DNA of 55,217 bases from Bacteroidales bacterium (GCA_016281315.1 JAEEIJ010000081.1:1-55217), one strand, 5' to 3'; numbered from the stretch's first letter, positions 7,159 through 15,820 are shown. The notes: generated by a model not told the origin, from the sequence alone. Made by a program: numbers and translations.

Positions 7159-7166
7159 TATCTTTG
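7159..7166 (+). promoter_or_regulatory. -7 box of the glutaminyl cyclotransferase gene
   Basis: TATCTTTG ends 5 bp before the GTG at 7172, which argues for the GTG start and a leaderless mRNA rather than the upstream TTG at 7154, which precedes this box. Confidence 0.6.
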
Positions 7167-7171
7167 CACTC

Positions 7172-7921
7172 GTGAAGAAAATCGCGTTCATACTGCTGTC
7201 GCTTCTGCTGTGTGCCTGCTCCCAGGCGCAGGTGAAGCAGTATAAGGTGAAGGTGGTGAAGGAGTATCCCCACGAGGAAACCGCCTACACCCAGGGCCTC
7301 TTCTTCCACGAAGGCGTGCTCTATGAGACCACCGGCCAGTTCGGGGAGAGCGCCATCCGCACCGTGGACCTCCGGACCGGCAAGTCCCTGCAGCAGAAAA
7401 AACTGAGCGGCAAGTACTTCGGCGAGGGTTCCGTCATCCTGGACGGGGATCTGTACATCCTCACCTGGACCAACAAGGTGGCCTTCCTCTATGACCCCGA
7501 GACCCTTACCTACAAACGCACGGTGGGCTATCCCCGCCAGGGCTGGGGGCTCACCACCGACGGAAAGCAGCTCATCGCCAGCGACGGCAGTGCCAACCTG
7601 TTTTTTATGGACGCGGGGTTCAAACTGGAGAAGAAACTGCCCGTCACCCTGAACGGCCGCCCGCTGAGGAACCTGAACGAACTGGAATGGATTGACGGAA
7701 AGATCTGGGCCAACGTGTACCTCACGGACACCATTGTCATCATCAATCCGAAAGACGGCAAGGTGGAAGCTACCGTGGATTGCTCCGGCCTTCTTCCCGC
7801 CAAACTCCGCGCCGTGGACACCGATGTCCTCAACGGCATCGCCGTAGATGCGGAAGGACGCATATACATTACGGGGAAGAACTGGCCCCGGCTCTATGAA
7901 ATAGAATTAATGAAGCGATAA
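7172..7921 (+). CDS. Glutaminyl-peptide cyclotransferase-like lipoprotein
   Basis: A 249-residue protein of the plant/bacterial-type glutamine cyclotransferase family (five-bladed beta-propeller), which turns N-terminal glutamine into pyroglutamate. Seen motifs: AYTQGLFF near the N-terminus, KYFGEGS, GWGLTTDG, NELEWIDGKIWANVY and a C-terminal ITGKNWPRLYEIE. The first 16 residues form a signal peptide ending in LCAC, a plausible lipobox with C16 as lipid site, so it likely sits in the envelope. The stop codon lies inside the left arm of a structured repeat (7915-8027). Confidence 0.87.
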   Translation: MKKIAFILLSLLLCACSQAQVKQYKVKVVKEYPHEETAYTQGLFFHEGVLYETTGQFGESAIRTVDLRTGKSLQQKKLSGKYFGEGSVILDGDLYILTWTNKVAFLYDPETLTYKRTVGYPRQGWGLTTDGKQLIASDGSANLFFMDAGFKLEKKLPVTLNGRPLRNLNELEWIDGKIWANVYLTDTIVIINPKDGKVEATVDCSGLLPAKLRAVDTDVLNGIAVDAEGRIYITGKNWPRLYEIELMKR

Positions 7922-8027
7922 CCGGTTGTCTTTCCCCAAACCTGTGCCACCCTCGGCATCATAAGAGGGAGGGGCCCTTTGGGAGGGGTCGCGAAGCGAC
8001 GGTTTGGGGAAAGACACCGGTTATCGC
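7915..8027 (+). repeat. Structured repeat element, copy 1
   Basis: Left arm 7915-7942 and right arm 8001-8027 are complementary except for one extra base, and the left arm includes the last codons and stop (7919-7921) of the upstream gene. The core has stem GTGCC (7944-7948)/GGCAT (7955-7959), loop ACCCTC, downstream GAGGG (7965-7969) able to pair with the loop, GGGAGGGGCCC, TGGGAGGGG, then the hairpin GTCGC-GAA-GCGAC. The middle hairpin is reduced to CCC-TTT-GGG. It probably works as an mRNA 3' end and separates this gene from the TPP riboswitch that starts about 5 bp later. Confidence 0.8.
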
Positions 8028-8032
8028 GAAAT

Positions 8033-8107
8033 GATTAGGGGTATCCGGAGAATTCCGGATTGAGATTATACCCTCATAACTTGATGCGGTTGATACCGCC
8101 GTAAGGA
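8033..8107 (+). ncRNA. TPP (THI-box) riboswitch
   Basis: The conserved thiamine pyrophosphate aptamer signatures are present in order: AGGGGT near the 5' end, TTGAGATTATACCC, then CTTGATGCGGTTGATACCGC and CGTAAGGAAA just before the ATG at 8110. The 3' end merges with the ribosome-binding region, which suggests control of translation initiation. It marks the downstream TonB-dependent receptor as a thiamine-regulated transporter, a link known from comparative genomics of the phylum. Confidence 0.93.
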
Positions 8108-8109
8108 AA

Positions 8110-10215
8110 ATGAAAAGAACACTGTTACTGGCGGCGCTTTGCGCGCTGCCCATTCTTGCGGGAGGGCAGGAGCGGCTGGATTCGGCCGTGGTGAGCGCCT
8201 CCCGCGCCGGAAAAAACACTCCCGTCGCCTACGAAAACGTTTCCCGCGATGCCCTGCGGCAGTCCAACCCGCAGCATTCGCTGCCGATGGCCCTGAACCT
8301 GTTGCCCTCCGTGGTGACCTACAACGAGGGCGGCACCGGCCTCGGGAATTCGGCGATGACCATCCGGGGTTCCAAGGGCTCCCAGATCAATGTGACGCTG
8401 AACGGCATCACCCTCAACGATGCCGAATCCCAGGAAGTCTTCTGGGTGAACATCCCTTCGCTGACGGCCCTGCTCTCCTCCGTGCAGGTGCAGCGCGGGC
8501 TGGGGACATCGGCCGGCGGAGCGGGCGCCTTCGGAGCCAGCGTCAATATGAACACCGCCTTCGTGGGGGCCGATCCCTCCGCCGCCCTCGAATGGAGCGC
8601 CGGCTCCTACGGGACCCTCATCGGCTCGGCCGCCGTCTCGACAGGTCTGATGAAACGCGGATTCTACGCCAGCCTGGCCTGGAACGTGGGCGGGACGAAC
8701 GGCTACATCGACGGGGCCGATGTCTTCTCCTCCTCCCTTTTCGCCACCCTGGGCTGGCTGGGCGCCGGCCGCTCCCTCCGCCTGACCTACCTGACGGGCG
8801 ACCAGGTGAGCGGCATCACCTGGGACGGCATTTCCCTGGAACAGTATGCGCAGGACCGGCGCTACAATGCCTCTGTGGGGAATACGGACCACTATACCCA
8901 GCATCATCTGCAGCTGAACTATACCCGCACCCTGCGCCCGGGCTTTATCTGGACCACCACCCTCAATTACACGCGCGGGGATGGCTACGACGAATACTTT
9001 AAGCACAATAAGAAGCTCGCCAATTACGGCATCGACGGCGGCGGGCGCGGGGACGTCGCCTACCGCAAGCGGATGGACAACGACCTTGGGGTGCTCTCCA
9101 GTACGCTGCGTTTCAAAAGGGGCCGATGGGACCTGACCGGCGGGGTGAACGCGGGCTATTACCGCGGCGGCCACTGGGGAGAGGTGCTCTCGGCGGCGGC
9201 CGACTGGTACGACAACACCGGCCGCAAACTGGACGCGAGCGCTTTTGCCCGGGCCGAATGGCAGCCCCTTCAGTGGCTCACCGCCTACGGGGAACTGCAG
9301 TACAGGGCCATTCACTACCGTCTTTCCGGAGTGGACGACGACTGGCTGGAGTACGGAGCGGCGGAGGCCGATAAACTGGACTACACGCGGCTCTGGAACT
9401 TCCTCAATCCGCGTGCGGGCGTGACGGCGTCCTTCGGCGCGCACCGGCTCTATGCTTCGGCCGCCATCGGCCACCGGGAACCCGGCCGCGGGGATATCAA
9501 GGAAAACGTGAAGGGGACGGGAGCGCCCATCGGCCCGGAGGCGATGCTGGATCTGGAATTCGGCTGGCATTACGGCGGGGAGCGGCTGGAGGCATCGGCG
9601 AACCTCTATGCGATGGAGTACAAGGATATGCTCCTGGAGACGGGCCGGCTCTCCACTTCCGGCTATGCCATCAAGGAGAACGTGCCCCGGGCCTGGCGCC
9701 GCGGCGTGGAGCTGCAGGCTGCCTGGCAGACCTGCCGCTGGCTGCGGCTGGACGGGAATGCGACGCTTTCCCTGAATGAGATCGCCGACTATACCTCCTA
9801 TGTCCCGTATGAGGACTATTCAGCCACCCATCCCGTCCATTACGGGCGCACGACGATGCTGATGTCCCCGTCTGTCATCGGGATGGCCCGCGTGATGCTC
9901 GCGCCCTGGAAGGGGAGCGCCTTCTCCCTGGACGGGAAATACGTGGGAAAACAGTATCTGGACAATTCGATGCGGGAGGAACTGGCCGTGCCCGCCTACT
10001 TCGTCGCGGGCCTTTCCGCAGGGCAGGAGTTCCGCCTTTCCGTGGGGACGCTGAGCGTGGGGCTCTATGTGAACAATCTGCTGAACCGCCTCTATTATGC
10101 CGCAGGCTGGCGCTATGAAAGCTATGACCCTGTCACCGGCACGGTTTCTACAGGCGTGGGGGTTTATCCCCAGGCGCCCTGCAATTTTATGGTAAAAACC
10201 CGCCTAACTTTTTAA
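8110..10215 (+). CDS. TonB-dependent outer-membrane receptor, thiamine-regulated
   Basis: A 701-residue receptor: signal peptide (1-19), plug domain (about 30-150, with NSAMTIRGSKGSQINVTLNG), and a C-terminal beta-barrel ending in aromatic TRLTF. It lacks the carboxypeptidase-like domain of SusC proteins, so it resembles the vitamin/siderophore class. The TPP riboswitch directly upstream indicates uptake of thiamine or a thiamine precursor across the outer membrane, driven by TonB. In other Bacteroidales this receptor is often followed by pnuT and a thiamine pyrophosphokinase; here the next gene is a phosphodiester glycosidase-like protein with its own promoter, so the receptor stands alone. 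Confidence 0.92.
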   Translation: MKRTLLLAALCALPILAGGQERLDSAVVSASRAGKNTPVAYENVSRDALRQSNPQHSLPMALNLLPSVVTYNEGGTGLGNSAMTIRGSKGSQINVTLNGITLNDAESQEVFWVNIPSLTALLSSVQVQRGLGTSAGGAGAFGASVNMNTAFVGADPSAALEWSAGSYGTLIGSAAVSTGLMKRGFYASLAWNVGGTNGYIDGADVFSSSLFATLGWLGAGRSLRLTYLTGDQVSGITWDGISLEQYAQDRRYNASVGNTDHYTQHHLQLNYTRTLRPGFIWTTTLNYTRGDGYDEYFKHNKKLANYGIDGGGRGDVAYRKRMDNDLGVLSSTLRFKRGRWDLTGGVNAGYYRGGHWGEVLSAAADWYDNTGRKLDASAFARAEWQPLQWLTAYGELQYRAIHYRLSGVDDDWLEYGAAEADKLDYTRLWNFLNPRAGVTASFGAHRLYASAAIGHREPGRGDIKENVKGTGAPIGPEAMLDLEFGWHYGGERLEASANLYAMEYKDMLLETGRLSTSGYAIKENVPRAWRRGVELQAAWQTCRWLRLDGNATLSLNEIADYTSYVPYEDYSATHPVHYGRTTMLMSPSVIGMARVMLAPWKGSAFSLDGKYVGKQYLDNSMREELAVPAYFVAGLSAGQEFRLSVGTLSVGLYVNNLLNRLYYAAGWRYESYDPVTGTVSTGVGVYPQAPCNFMVKTRLTF

Positions 10216-10249
10216 AATATTTTATTTAAGAAAATTTAATTAAAAAAAT

Positions 10250-10280
10250 TTTGTGGGTTAAAAAACTTTATTTATATTTG
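10250..10280 (+). promoter_or_regulatory. Perfect Bacteroidota promoter for a small RNA
   Basis: TTTG (10250-10253), exactly 19 bp, then TATATTTG (10273-10280). No substantial ORF follows before a strong terminator at 10384-10418, so it should drive a separate short transcript. Confidence 0.8.
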
Positions 10281-10286
10281 TACTGG

Positions 10287-10420
10287 AAATGGGAGTGATC
10301 TCCTTTCCTCACAGAAAAACGCTTCTTCTAACCAAGTAATTAACCTTCTTCTTTTTAAGGTAAGAATACACTACTAACTAACCAAAATAAGGCTCGCAGG
10401 GATGCGAGCCTTATTTTGTA
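10287..10420 (+). ncRNA. Candidate independent small RNA (about 130 nt)
   Basis: Bounded by a consensus promoter and an intrinsic terminator. The 5' end can fold as GGAAA.GGGAG-TGAT-CTCC.TTTCC, the middle is pyrimidine-rich with a weak ACCTT/AAGGT stem, and the 3' end is a 15-bp terminator stem. The layout matches the Bacteroidales-1-type RNAs described as promoter-to-terminator units in this order, though I cannot confirm membership. A 16-codon ORF beginning near 10290 (MGVISFPHRK...) is the only coding possibility. Confidence 0.6.
10384..10418 (+). terminator. Strong intrinsic terminator of the small RNA
   Basis: AAAATAAGGCTCGCA (10384-10398), loop GGGA, TGCGAGCCTTATTTT (10403-10417): a perfect 15-bp stem with terminal T-run, symmetric enough to work in both directions. 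Its last bases form the -33 box of the next promoter. Confidence 0.85.
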
Positions 10421-10445
10421 TATCCGTTTTAAAGGATTATCTTTG
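10415..10445 (+). promoter_or_regulatory. Promoter of the phosphodiester glycosidase-like gene
   Basis: TTTG (10415-10418), exactly 19 bp, TATCTTTG (10438-10445), 20 bp before the ATG at 10466. The -33 box is embedded in the T-tract of the preceding terminator. Confidence 0.75.
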
Positions 10446-10465
10446 TAAAAAACTATCCTTGCACT

Positions 10466-11365
10466 ATGTCTACCGGTCGCAAACTGGCCATCTGGATTCC
10501 CATCGGCCTTCTCATTATCGCAGGCTTCTGCTACTGCCTCGCCATCGGCAAAACCAATCCTGTTCTCAAGCAGTTCCCCCAGATCCGCAGTCTGGAGACC
10601 GGACAGGTGATATCGGCCCGGAAGGCCTCCCATACGGACGGCATCTTCGGGGAATGGCACGTGAACCTGTTCGACAGCCAGCAGAGCATCGCTTTCGTGC
10701 GCGTGAACCCCGACGCTTATGAACTGAATATCTTCTGCGGCGAGGGAGAGGCGGCCGACAGCACCAGCGCCCTGTGTATGCGGAACGGCGCGGTGGCCGG
10801 CCTGAACGGCAGCTACTTCAACGTGCGCGAACTCACGCACACCACCTATATGAAGGACGATGGAATGGAAGTGGGCGAAACCCTTCCCAGCGAGACCTTC
10901 CGCACCAACGGCGTCTTTCTCTCGGGGGCCGACGGCTACGAGATGGATGCGGCCGATACCTTGGCGGTACTGCCGGAAGGAGAGGCCAAGTGGGAGGCGA
11001 TGGCGAGCGGTCCCATCCTCATCGACGAGGGCGAGGCCATCGTGTATGAGGAAGGCATCAAGGGATGGAAGAAGTTCTACAACCGGCGTCACCCTCGTTC
11101 GATGGTGGGTAAGGACGCGGAAGGATATTTGTGGCTGGTGGCCGTGGACGGCCGGTTCGACGAAGGAATCGGGATGACCATCGCGGAGATGACCGAGCTC
11201 TCCCGGATGCTGGGCCTCACGGACGCCCTGAACCTGGACGGCGGTGGCTCCACCACGCTCTGGACGCTCGTGGGAGGCGTTTTGAACCACCCCTACGACA
11301 ACAAGCGCTATGACCACGAAGGCCAGCGCATCGTGCCCAACGTGCTGGGCGTCATCAGGAAGTAA
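10466..11365 (+). CDS. Phosphodiester glycosidase-like (NAGPA domain) membrane-anchored protein
   Basis: A 299-residue protein with an N-terminal membrane anchor (about residues 8-27, WIPIGLLIIAGFCYCLAIG) and a phosphodiester glycosidase/NAGPA domain covering the rest. Family motifs: AVAGLNGSYFN, NRRHPRSMVG, LVAVDGR and the C-terminal DALNLDGGGSTTL. Relatives cleave N-acetylglucosamine-1-phosphodiester bonds or act on cell-wall and exopolysaccharide polymers; the substrate here is unknown. The catalytic domain should face the periplasm. It has its own promoter and is probably monocistronic, convergent with trmD. Confidence 0.85.
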   Translation: MSTGRKLAIWIPIGLLIIAGFCYCLAIGKTNPVLKQFPQIRSLETGQVISARKASHTDGIFGEWHVNLFDSQQSIAFVRVNPDAYELNIFCGEGEAADSTSALCMRNGAVAGLNGSYFNVRELTHTTYMKDDGMEVGETLPSETFRTNGVFLSGADGYEMDAADTLAVLPEGEAKWEAMASGPILIDEGEAIVYEEGIKGWKKFYNRRHPRSMVGKDAEGYLWLVAVDGRFDEGIGMTIAEMTELSRMLGLTDALNLDGGGSTTLWTLVGGVLNHPYDNKRYDHEGQRIVPNVLGVIRK

Positions 11366-11376
11366 ATACCGGAAAT

Positions 11377-12054
11377 CTACTTGAGCAGCTCCGGCCGCCT
11401 TTCACGGGTGCGCCGGAGCGCTTGTTCATCCTGCCAGGCCTGGATGAGTTTGGGGTTCCCGCTCAGCAGGACGTCCGGTACCTTCCAGCCGTTGAATTCG
11501 GCCGGACGGGTATAGACGGGCGGCGACACAAGACCGTCCTGGAAGGAGTCGCTCAGGGCCGATGTTTCGTCGGAAAGCACGCCCGGCACCAGGCGGATGA
11601 TGCTATCCGCCAGAAGGGCCGCCGGAATCTCCCCGCCGCTCACCACGAAGTCTCCCACGGAGATCTCCCGGGTGACCAGGTGCTCGCGGATGCGCTCGTC
11701 GATGCCTTTGTAGTGCCCGCAGAGGAGGATGAGATTCTCTTTAAGGGAAAGCTCGTTGGCGATGCCCTGGGTGAGGATTTCGCCGTCCGGGGCCATATAG
11801 ATCACTTCGTCGTAGTGGCGCTGGGCCTGCAGTTCCCGGATGCAGTTGTAGACGGGCTCTACCATCATCACCATCCCTGCGTCGCCGCCGTAGGAATAGT
11901 CGTCCGTGGTCTGGCGCGGCCCCAGCCCGTAGGGACGGAGGTCGTGGACGTGGATTTCCGCCAGGCCCTTCTTCACGGCGCGGCCGGGAATGGAATGGGA
12001 GAGGGGACTGTCCAGCAGTTCGGGGACGATGGTGATGATGTCTATTCTGAGCAT
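11377..12054 (-). CDS. trmD: tRNA (guanine-37-N1)-methyltransferase
   Basis: A 225-residue SPOUT methyltransferase that places m1G37 next to the anticodon and prevents frameshifting. Seen: the N-terminal MLRIDIITIVPELL, the TDDYSYGGDAGMVMM substrate loop, and the trefoil-knot SAM site VVSGGEIPAALLADS followed by LVPGVLSDETS. The ATG at 12052-12054 gives the canonical N-terminus; an upstream in-frame ATG would add seven atypical residues. A minus-strand -7 box TATTTTTG lies at 12073-12080. It ends with a long tail (RRTRERRPELLK). It is divergent from the DUF349 gene. Confidence 0.96.
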   Translation of the reverse strand: MLRIDIITIVPELLDSPLSHSIPGRAVKKGLAEIHVHDLRPYGLGPRQTTDDYSYGGDAGMVMMVEPVYNCIRELQAQRHYDEVIYMAPDGEILTQGIANELSLKENLILLCGHYKGIDERIREHLVTREISVGDFVVSGGEIPAALLADSIIRLVPGVLSDETSALSDSFQDGLVSPPVYTRPAEFNGWKVPDVLLSGNPKLIQAWQDEQALRRTRERRPELLK

Positions 12055-12102
12055 AGCGTTCTGTTCTTGCTGCAAAAATAACGTTTTTTCGCGGATTATT
12101 CT

Positions 12103-12110
12103 TATATTTG
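12103..12110 (+). promoter_or_regulatory. -7 box of the DUF349-yidC-yggS operon
   Basis: TATATTTG 33 bp before the ATG at 12143; no clear -33 TTTG at the right distance. The divergent trmD box (12073-12080, minus strand) is only 22 bp away. Confidence 0.5.
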
Positions 12111-12142
12111 TAAGTTAATGTTAAACTATAACTTGTACAAAG

Positions 12143-13939
12143 ATGAGTGAAGAATTGAAGCCTGTGGTGGAAGAACCCATTGCAGATGTAGCGCAGAGCG
12201 CCGAACCCGTGGCGCAGGAAGTGAGTCTCGCCGACAAAACGCTGGCGGAGCTCACGGAACTGTTTCAGCAGCTGAAGGCCGATGCCGACGCGATGAAACG
12301 TTCCAAGGAGGCGGAGGCCATCAAGTCCGCCTTCTACAAACTGCTTTCCAAGGAGAAAGCCGCGGCCGGCGAGGACGCCGCCGTTGAAGAACCCGACGAA
12401 AATACCAGCGCGGACGAAGCCACCGTGCCGCTGCAGAGCGGCCCCGTGAGCCCCTTCGCCGCCATCGAGGCCGGCTTCAAGTCCCTCTATATGGAGTACA
12501 AGAAGGCCCGGGCCGAATACAATAAGGAGCAGGATGCCCTCCGCGAGGAGAATCTCGCGAAGAAGCAGGGCATCATCGAGGAACTGAAAGCCCTCGTGGA
12601 GGAGCCCGGCGATATGAAGGACGCCTTCCCCAAGTTCCGCGACATCCAGAACCGCTGGCGCGAAGCCGGTCCGGTGCCGCAGCAGAACTTCCGCGACGTG
12701 AACGACACCTACCAGCTCTATATCACTAAGTTCTACGACCTGGTGGACATCAACCGCGAACTCAGGGACCTGGACTTCCGGAAGAACCTGGAAGCCAAGA
12801 CCGCCTTCTGCGAGCAGGCCGAGGCCCTCGCGGACGAAGAAGACGTAGTGGAAGCCTTTAAGGAACTCCAGAAGCTCCACGAGCAGTGGAAGGACCTTGG
12901 CCCCGTGGACAAGGAGCACCGGGAGAGCATCTGGGAGCGTTTCCGCGCCGCCACGGCCGTCATCAACAAGCGTTATCAGGCCCACTTCGAGGGGATGAAG
13001 GCCCAGCAGCAGGAGAACCTCGCCGCCAAGGTCGCCCTCTGTGAGAAGGTGGAAGCCATCGCCGAACAGGAGATTACCTCATCGGCCCTCTGGAACAGCC
13101 TGAGCAAGGAAATCGAGAACATTCAGGCGGAATGGCGCAAGATCGGGTTTGCTACCCGCAAGGAGAACCAGAAGGTGTACGAGCGTTTCCGCGCCGCCTG
13201 CGACAAATTCTTCGAGCGCAAGCGCGCCTCCTTCAGCGAGTTCAAGGACAGTATGAACGAGAACCTTGCCAGGAAGATGGCCATCATCGAGGAAGCTGAG
13301 TCCCTGAAGGACAGCACGGACTGGAAGGCCACCGGCGAGCGCCTGATCGAGCTGCAGAAGCAGTGGAAGGAGATCGGTGCCGTGCCGCGCAAGAAGAGCG
13401 AGGTCATCTGGAAGCGTTTCCGCGCCGCCTGCGACGCCTTCTTCACGGCCCGCGACAACCGGCCCGACGGTCAGGGCAATCTGGGCGCCAACCTGGCTGC
13501 CAAGAAGGCCCTCATCGAGGAAATCAAGGCCTTTGAAGGCTCGGATCCCGAGGCCGCCAAGGGTTTTGCGGAGAAATGGAATGCCATCGGCTTCGTTCCC
13601 TTCAAGGAGAAGGATGCCGTCCAGGCCGCCTATAAAGAGGCGATGGCCGCCAAGTTCCCCGGCTGGGGTGCCCGCGCGCCGCGTCGCGGCTCCGAACGTC
13701 CCGCCGGCCGCGGCGAACGCCGTCCGCTCTCGGAGGTGGACCGCCTGAAAGAGCAGTACAACGCCCTGCAGCAGGAGATTCAGACCTATGAGAACAACAT
13801 CGGCTTCTTCGGCCTTTCCAAGGGTGCGGAGCAGCTGAAGGCCCAGATGCAGGAGCGCATCGACGCCGCCAAGGAGAAACTCGAGGCCCTGAAGGCGCAG
13901 ATCCGCGCCAAGCAGGCGGAACAGGCCGGGGAGGAGTAG
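12143..13939 (+). CDS. DUF349 domain-containing protein
   Basis: A 598-residue, highly charged, mostly helical protein. After an acidic N-terminus it carries about five DUF349 repeats (recurring forms of LQKQWKEIG.VPR followed by WKRFRAACD.FF, for example near residues 150-210, 225-290, 300-365, 375-445 and 450-500) and ends in a coiled coil. The family is widespread but its function is uncertain. It is first in an operon with yidC (3-bp gap) and yggS. A basic linker (RAPRRGSERPAGRGERR) near residue 515 could bind nucleic acid; that is inference. Confidence 0.9.
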   Translation: MSEELKPVVEEPIADVAQSAEPVAQEVSLADKTLAELTELFQQLKADADAMKRSKEAEAIKSAFYKLLSKEKAAAGEDAAVEEPDENTSADEATVPLQSGPVSPFAAIEAGFKSLYMEYKKARAEYNKEQDALREENLAKKQGIIEELKALVEEPGDMKDAFPKFRDIQNRWREAGPVPQQNFRDVNDTYQLYITKFYDLVDINRELRDLDFRKNLEAKTAFCEQAEALADEEDVVEAFKELQKLHEQWKDLGPVDKEHRESIWERFRAATAVINKRYQAHFEGMKAQQQENLAAKVALCEKVEAIAEQEITSSALWNSLSKEIENIQAEWRKIGFATRKENQKVYERFRAACDKFFERKRASFSEFKDSMNENLARKMAIIEEAESLKDSTDWKATGERLIELQKQWKEIGAVPRKKSEVIWKRFRAACDAFFTARDNRPDGQGNLGANLAAKKALIEEIKAFEGSDPEAAKGFAEKWNAIGFVPFKEKDAVQAAYKEAMAAKFPGWGARAPRRGSERPAGRGERRPLSEVDRLKEQYNALQQEIQTYENNIGFFGLSKGAEQLKAQMQERIDAAKEKLEALKAQIRAKQAEQAGEE

Positions 13940-13942
13940 CTT

Positions 13943-15820
13943 ATGGATAAGAAATCAGTCATCGGCTTCGTCCTCATCTTCGTCATCATGATCGCCTTTT
14001 TCGGCTATCAGAGCCGGCAGGTGAAAAAGCAGCAGGCCTACCAGGCGCAGCTGGATTCCATCGCCGCCGCGGAGGCCTATGCCCAGTGGCAGCAGGACAG
14101 CATCTGGAAGGCCGAGCATCCGGAAGCCGCCGCCGCGCAGGAGGCAGCCCTGCAGCAGGTCGCAGCCGCTCCTGTGGCCGGCGCGGATGCCCAGGTGGCC
14201 TATTCGGATCCACTCCTGAACGAAGCGGCCCAGGCCGAAGCCCAGATCATCACCCTCTCCAACGAGAAACTGGAAGTGAACTTCACCACCCGCGGCGCAC
14301 AGCCGTATTCGGTGATGGTGAAGGACTACCTCACCTATACGAAAGAGCCCCTGTACCTGCTTCAGGCCGATAAAACGGAGCTCGGCTTCATTATCTACGC
14401 CCCTACGGCCGTGGATACCCGGAAATTCAATTTCCAGGTGGCCGAACAGACGGACAGCAGCGTGGTGATGCGGCTTCCCATCGGCGCAGGCGGCTATATC
14501 GAGCAGCGGTATGCCTTGCAGCCGGACTCCTATTCGGTTAACCACAGCGTCTCCTTCGTGGGGATGGGGAACCTCATCCCGCGGAACGTGGGCAGCATCG
14601 ACGTGGATTTCCACGCCATCATCCCGCGGATGGAAAAGGGCTACAAGAACGAGACCCAGTATTCCCGCCTGAACTACTACTTCCCGGACGACAAGAAGCC
14701 GGCGAACATCGGCAACGGCCGCAAAGGGGAGAAACGCTTCGACAACAAGATCGAATGGTTCGCCTTCCAGCAGCAGTTCTTCAGCGCCATTATGCGCGCG
14801 CCGGGTTCCTTCAGCTACGGGGTCTTCAGTATCGACTTCCTGCCCAAGACCGGCTCGGACCTGATGAACTGCAAGGCCCAGATGCGGGTAGACATCACCC
14901 CGGGGGCCGATGTAATCACCGTTCCCTTCGAATTCTACTTCGGCCCCAACGACTATAAGGGCCTGAAAGCCTACGGGCACGCCTATGAGAAGGTGATTCC
15001 GCTGGGCGGTAAGGTGATCGGCCTGTTCACCAAGTGGGTCATCATCCCGCTCTTCGACTGGCTGCACCGCTTCATCTCCAACTTCGGCATCATCATCCTC
15101 CTGATGACCCTTTTCATCAAGATCGTCGTGCTTCCGTTCGCCTACAAGAGCTACTCTTCATCGGCCAAGATGCAGGCGCTTAAACCCTTTATGGAGAAGA
15201 TCAACGCCAAGTATCCCAAGCAGGAAGACGCGATGAAGAAGCAGCAGGAAACGATGGACCTGTACAAGAAGGCGGGGGTGTCGCCGATGGGCGGCTGTCT
15301 CCCGATGCTCCTGCAGATGCCCATCCTGTGGGCGATGTTCCGCTTCTTCCCGGCCTCCATCGAACTGCGTCAGCAGCCGTTCCTGTGGGCCGAGGACCTG
15401 AGCGCCTACGACGACGTCATCCACTGGGGCACCAGCATCCTGGGGATGGACCACATCTCGCTGTTCGCCCTGCTGATGGCTGTCTCGATGTTCTTCTACT
15501 CGAAGATTATGCAGCAGCAGACCACGGCCGGGAACGATCCCAACGCCAAGATGATGCAGGTGATGAGCCTGTACCTGATGCCCGTGATGATGTTCTTCAT
15601 CTGTAACAACCTCTCCTCCGGCCTCAGCTACTACTATCTTCTGAGCAACCTCATCACGATGGTGGAGACCTGGGTCATCCGCAAATGGGTGGTGGATCCG
15701 GAGAAGATCGTGGCCAAGGTGAAGGCGGCGGAAAACAAGCCCGCCCCCAAGAGCAAGTGGCAGCAGCGTCTGGAGGAAGCCCAAAGGATGCAGCGCGAAG
15801 CGCAGAAGAAACGCAAATAA
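13943..15820 (+). CDS. yidC: Membrane protein insertase YidC
   Basis: A 625-residue inner-membrane insertase of the Gram-negative type: an N-terminal anchor (about residues 5-22), a long periplasmic beta-domain (about 80-350), and the conserved C-terminal Oxa1 core starting near WVIIPLFDWLHRFI, with the cytoplasmic coiled loop (MQALKPFMEKINAKYPKQ) and MGGCLPMLLQMPILWAMFRF. The C-terminal tail is basic (Lys/Arg/Gln). It helps SecYEG insert and fold membrane proteins and can act alone. Its stop overlaps the ATG of yggS (TAATG). Confidence 0.97.
   Translation: MDKKSVIGFVLIFVIMIAFFGYQSRQVKKQQAYQAQLDSIAAAEAYAQWQQDSIWKAEHPEAAAAQEAALQQVAAAPVAGADAQVAYSDPLLNEAAQAEAQIITLSNEKLEVNFTTRGAQPYSVMVKDYLTYTKEPLYLLQADKTELGFIIYAPTAVDTRKFNFQVAEQTDSSVVMRLPIGAGGYIEQRYALQPDSYSVNHSVSFVGMGNLIPRNVGSIDVDFHAIIPRMEKGYKNETQYSRLNYYFPDDKKPANIGNGRKGEKRFDNKIEWFAFQQQFFSAIMRAPGSFSYGVFSIDFLPKTGSDLMNCKAQMRVDITPGADVITVPFEFYFGPNDYKGLKAYGHAYEKVIPLGGKVIGLFTKWVIIPLFDWLHRFISNFGIIILLMTLFIKIVVLPFAYKSYSSSAKMQALKPFMEKINAKYPKQEDAMKKQQETMDLYKKAGVSPMGGCLPMLLQMPILWAMFRFFPASIELRQQPFLWAEDLSAYDDVIHWGTSILGMDHISLFALLMAVSMFFYSKIMQQQTTAGNDPNAKMMQVMSLYLMPVMMFFICNNLSSGLSYYYLLSNLITMVETWVIRKWVVDPEKIVAKVKAAENKPAPKSKWQQRLEEAQRMQREAQKKRK

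Noticed and set aside
8033..8107. Cobalamin riboswitch before the TonB receptor
   Set aside because: The B12-box is absent and the sequence matches the TPP aptamer signatures in order.
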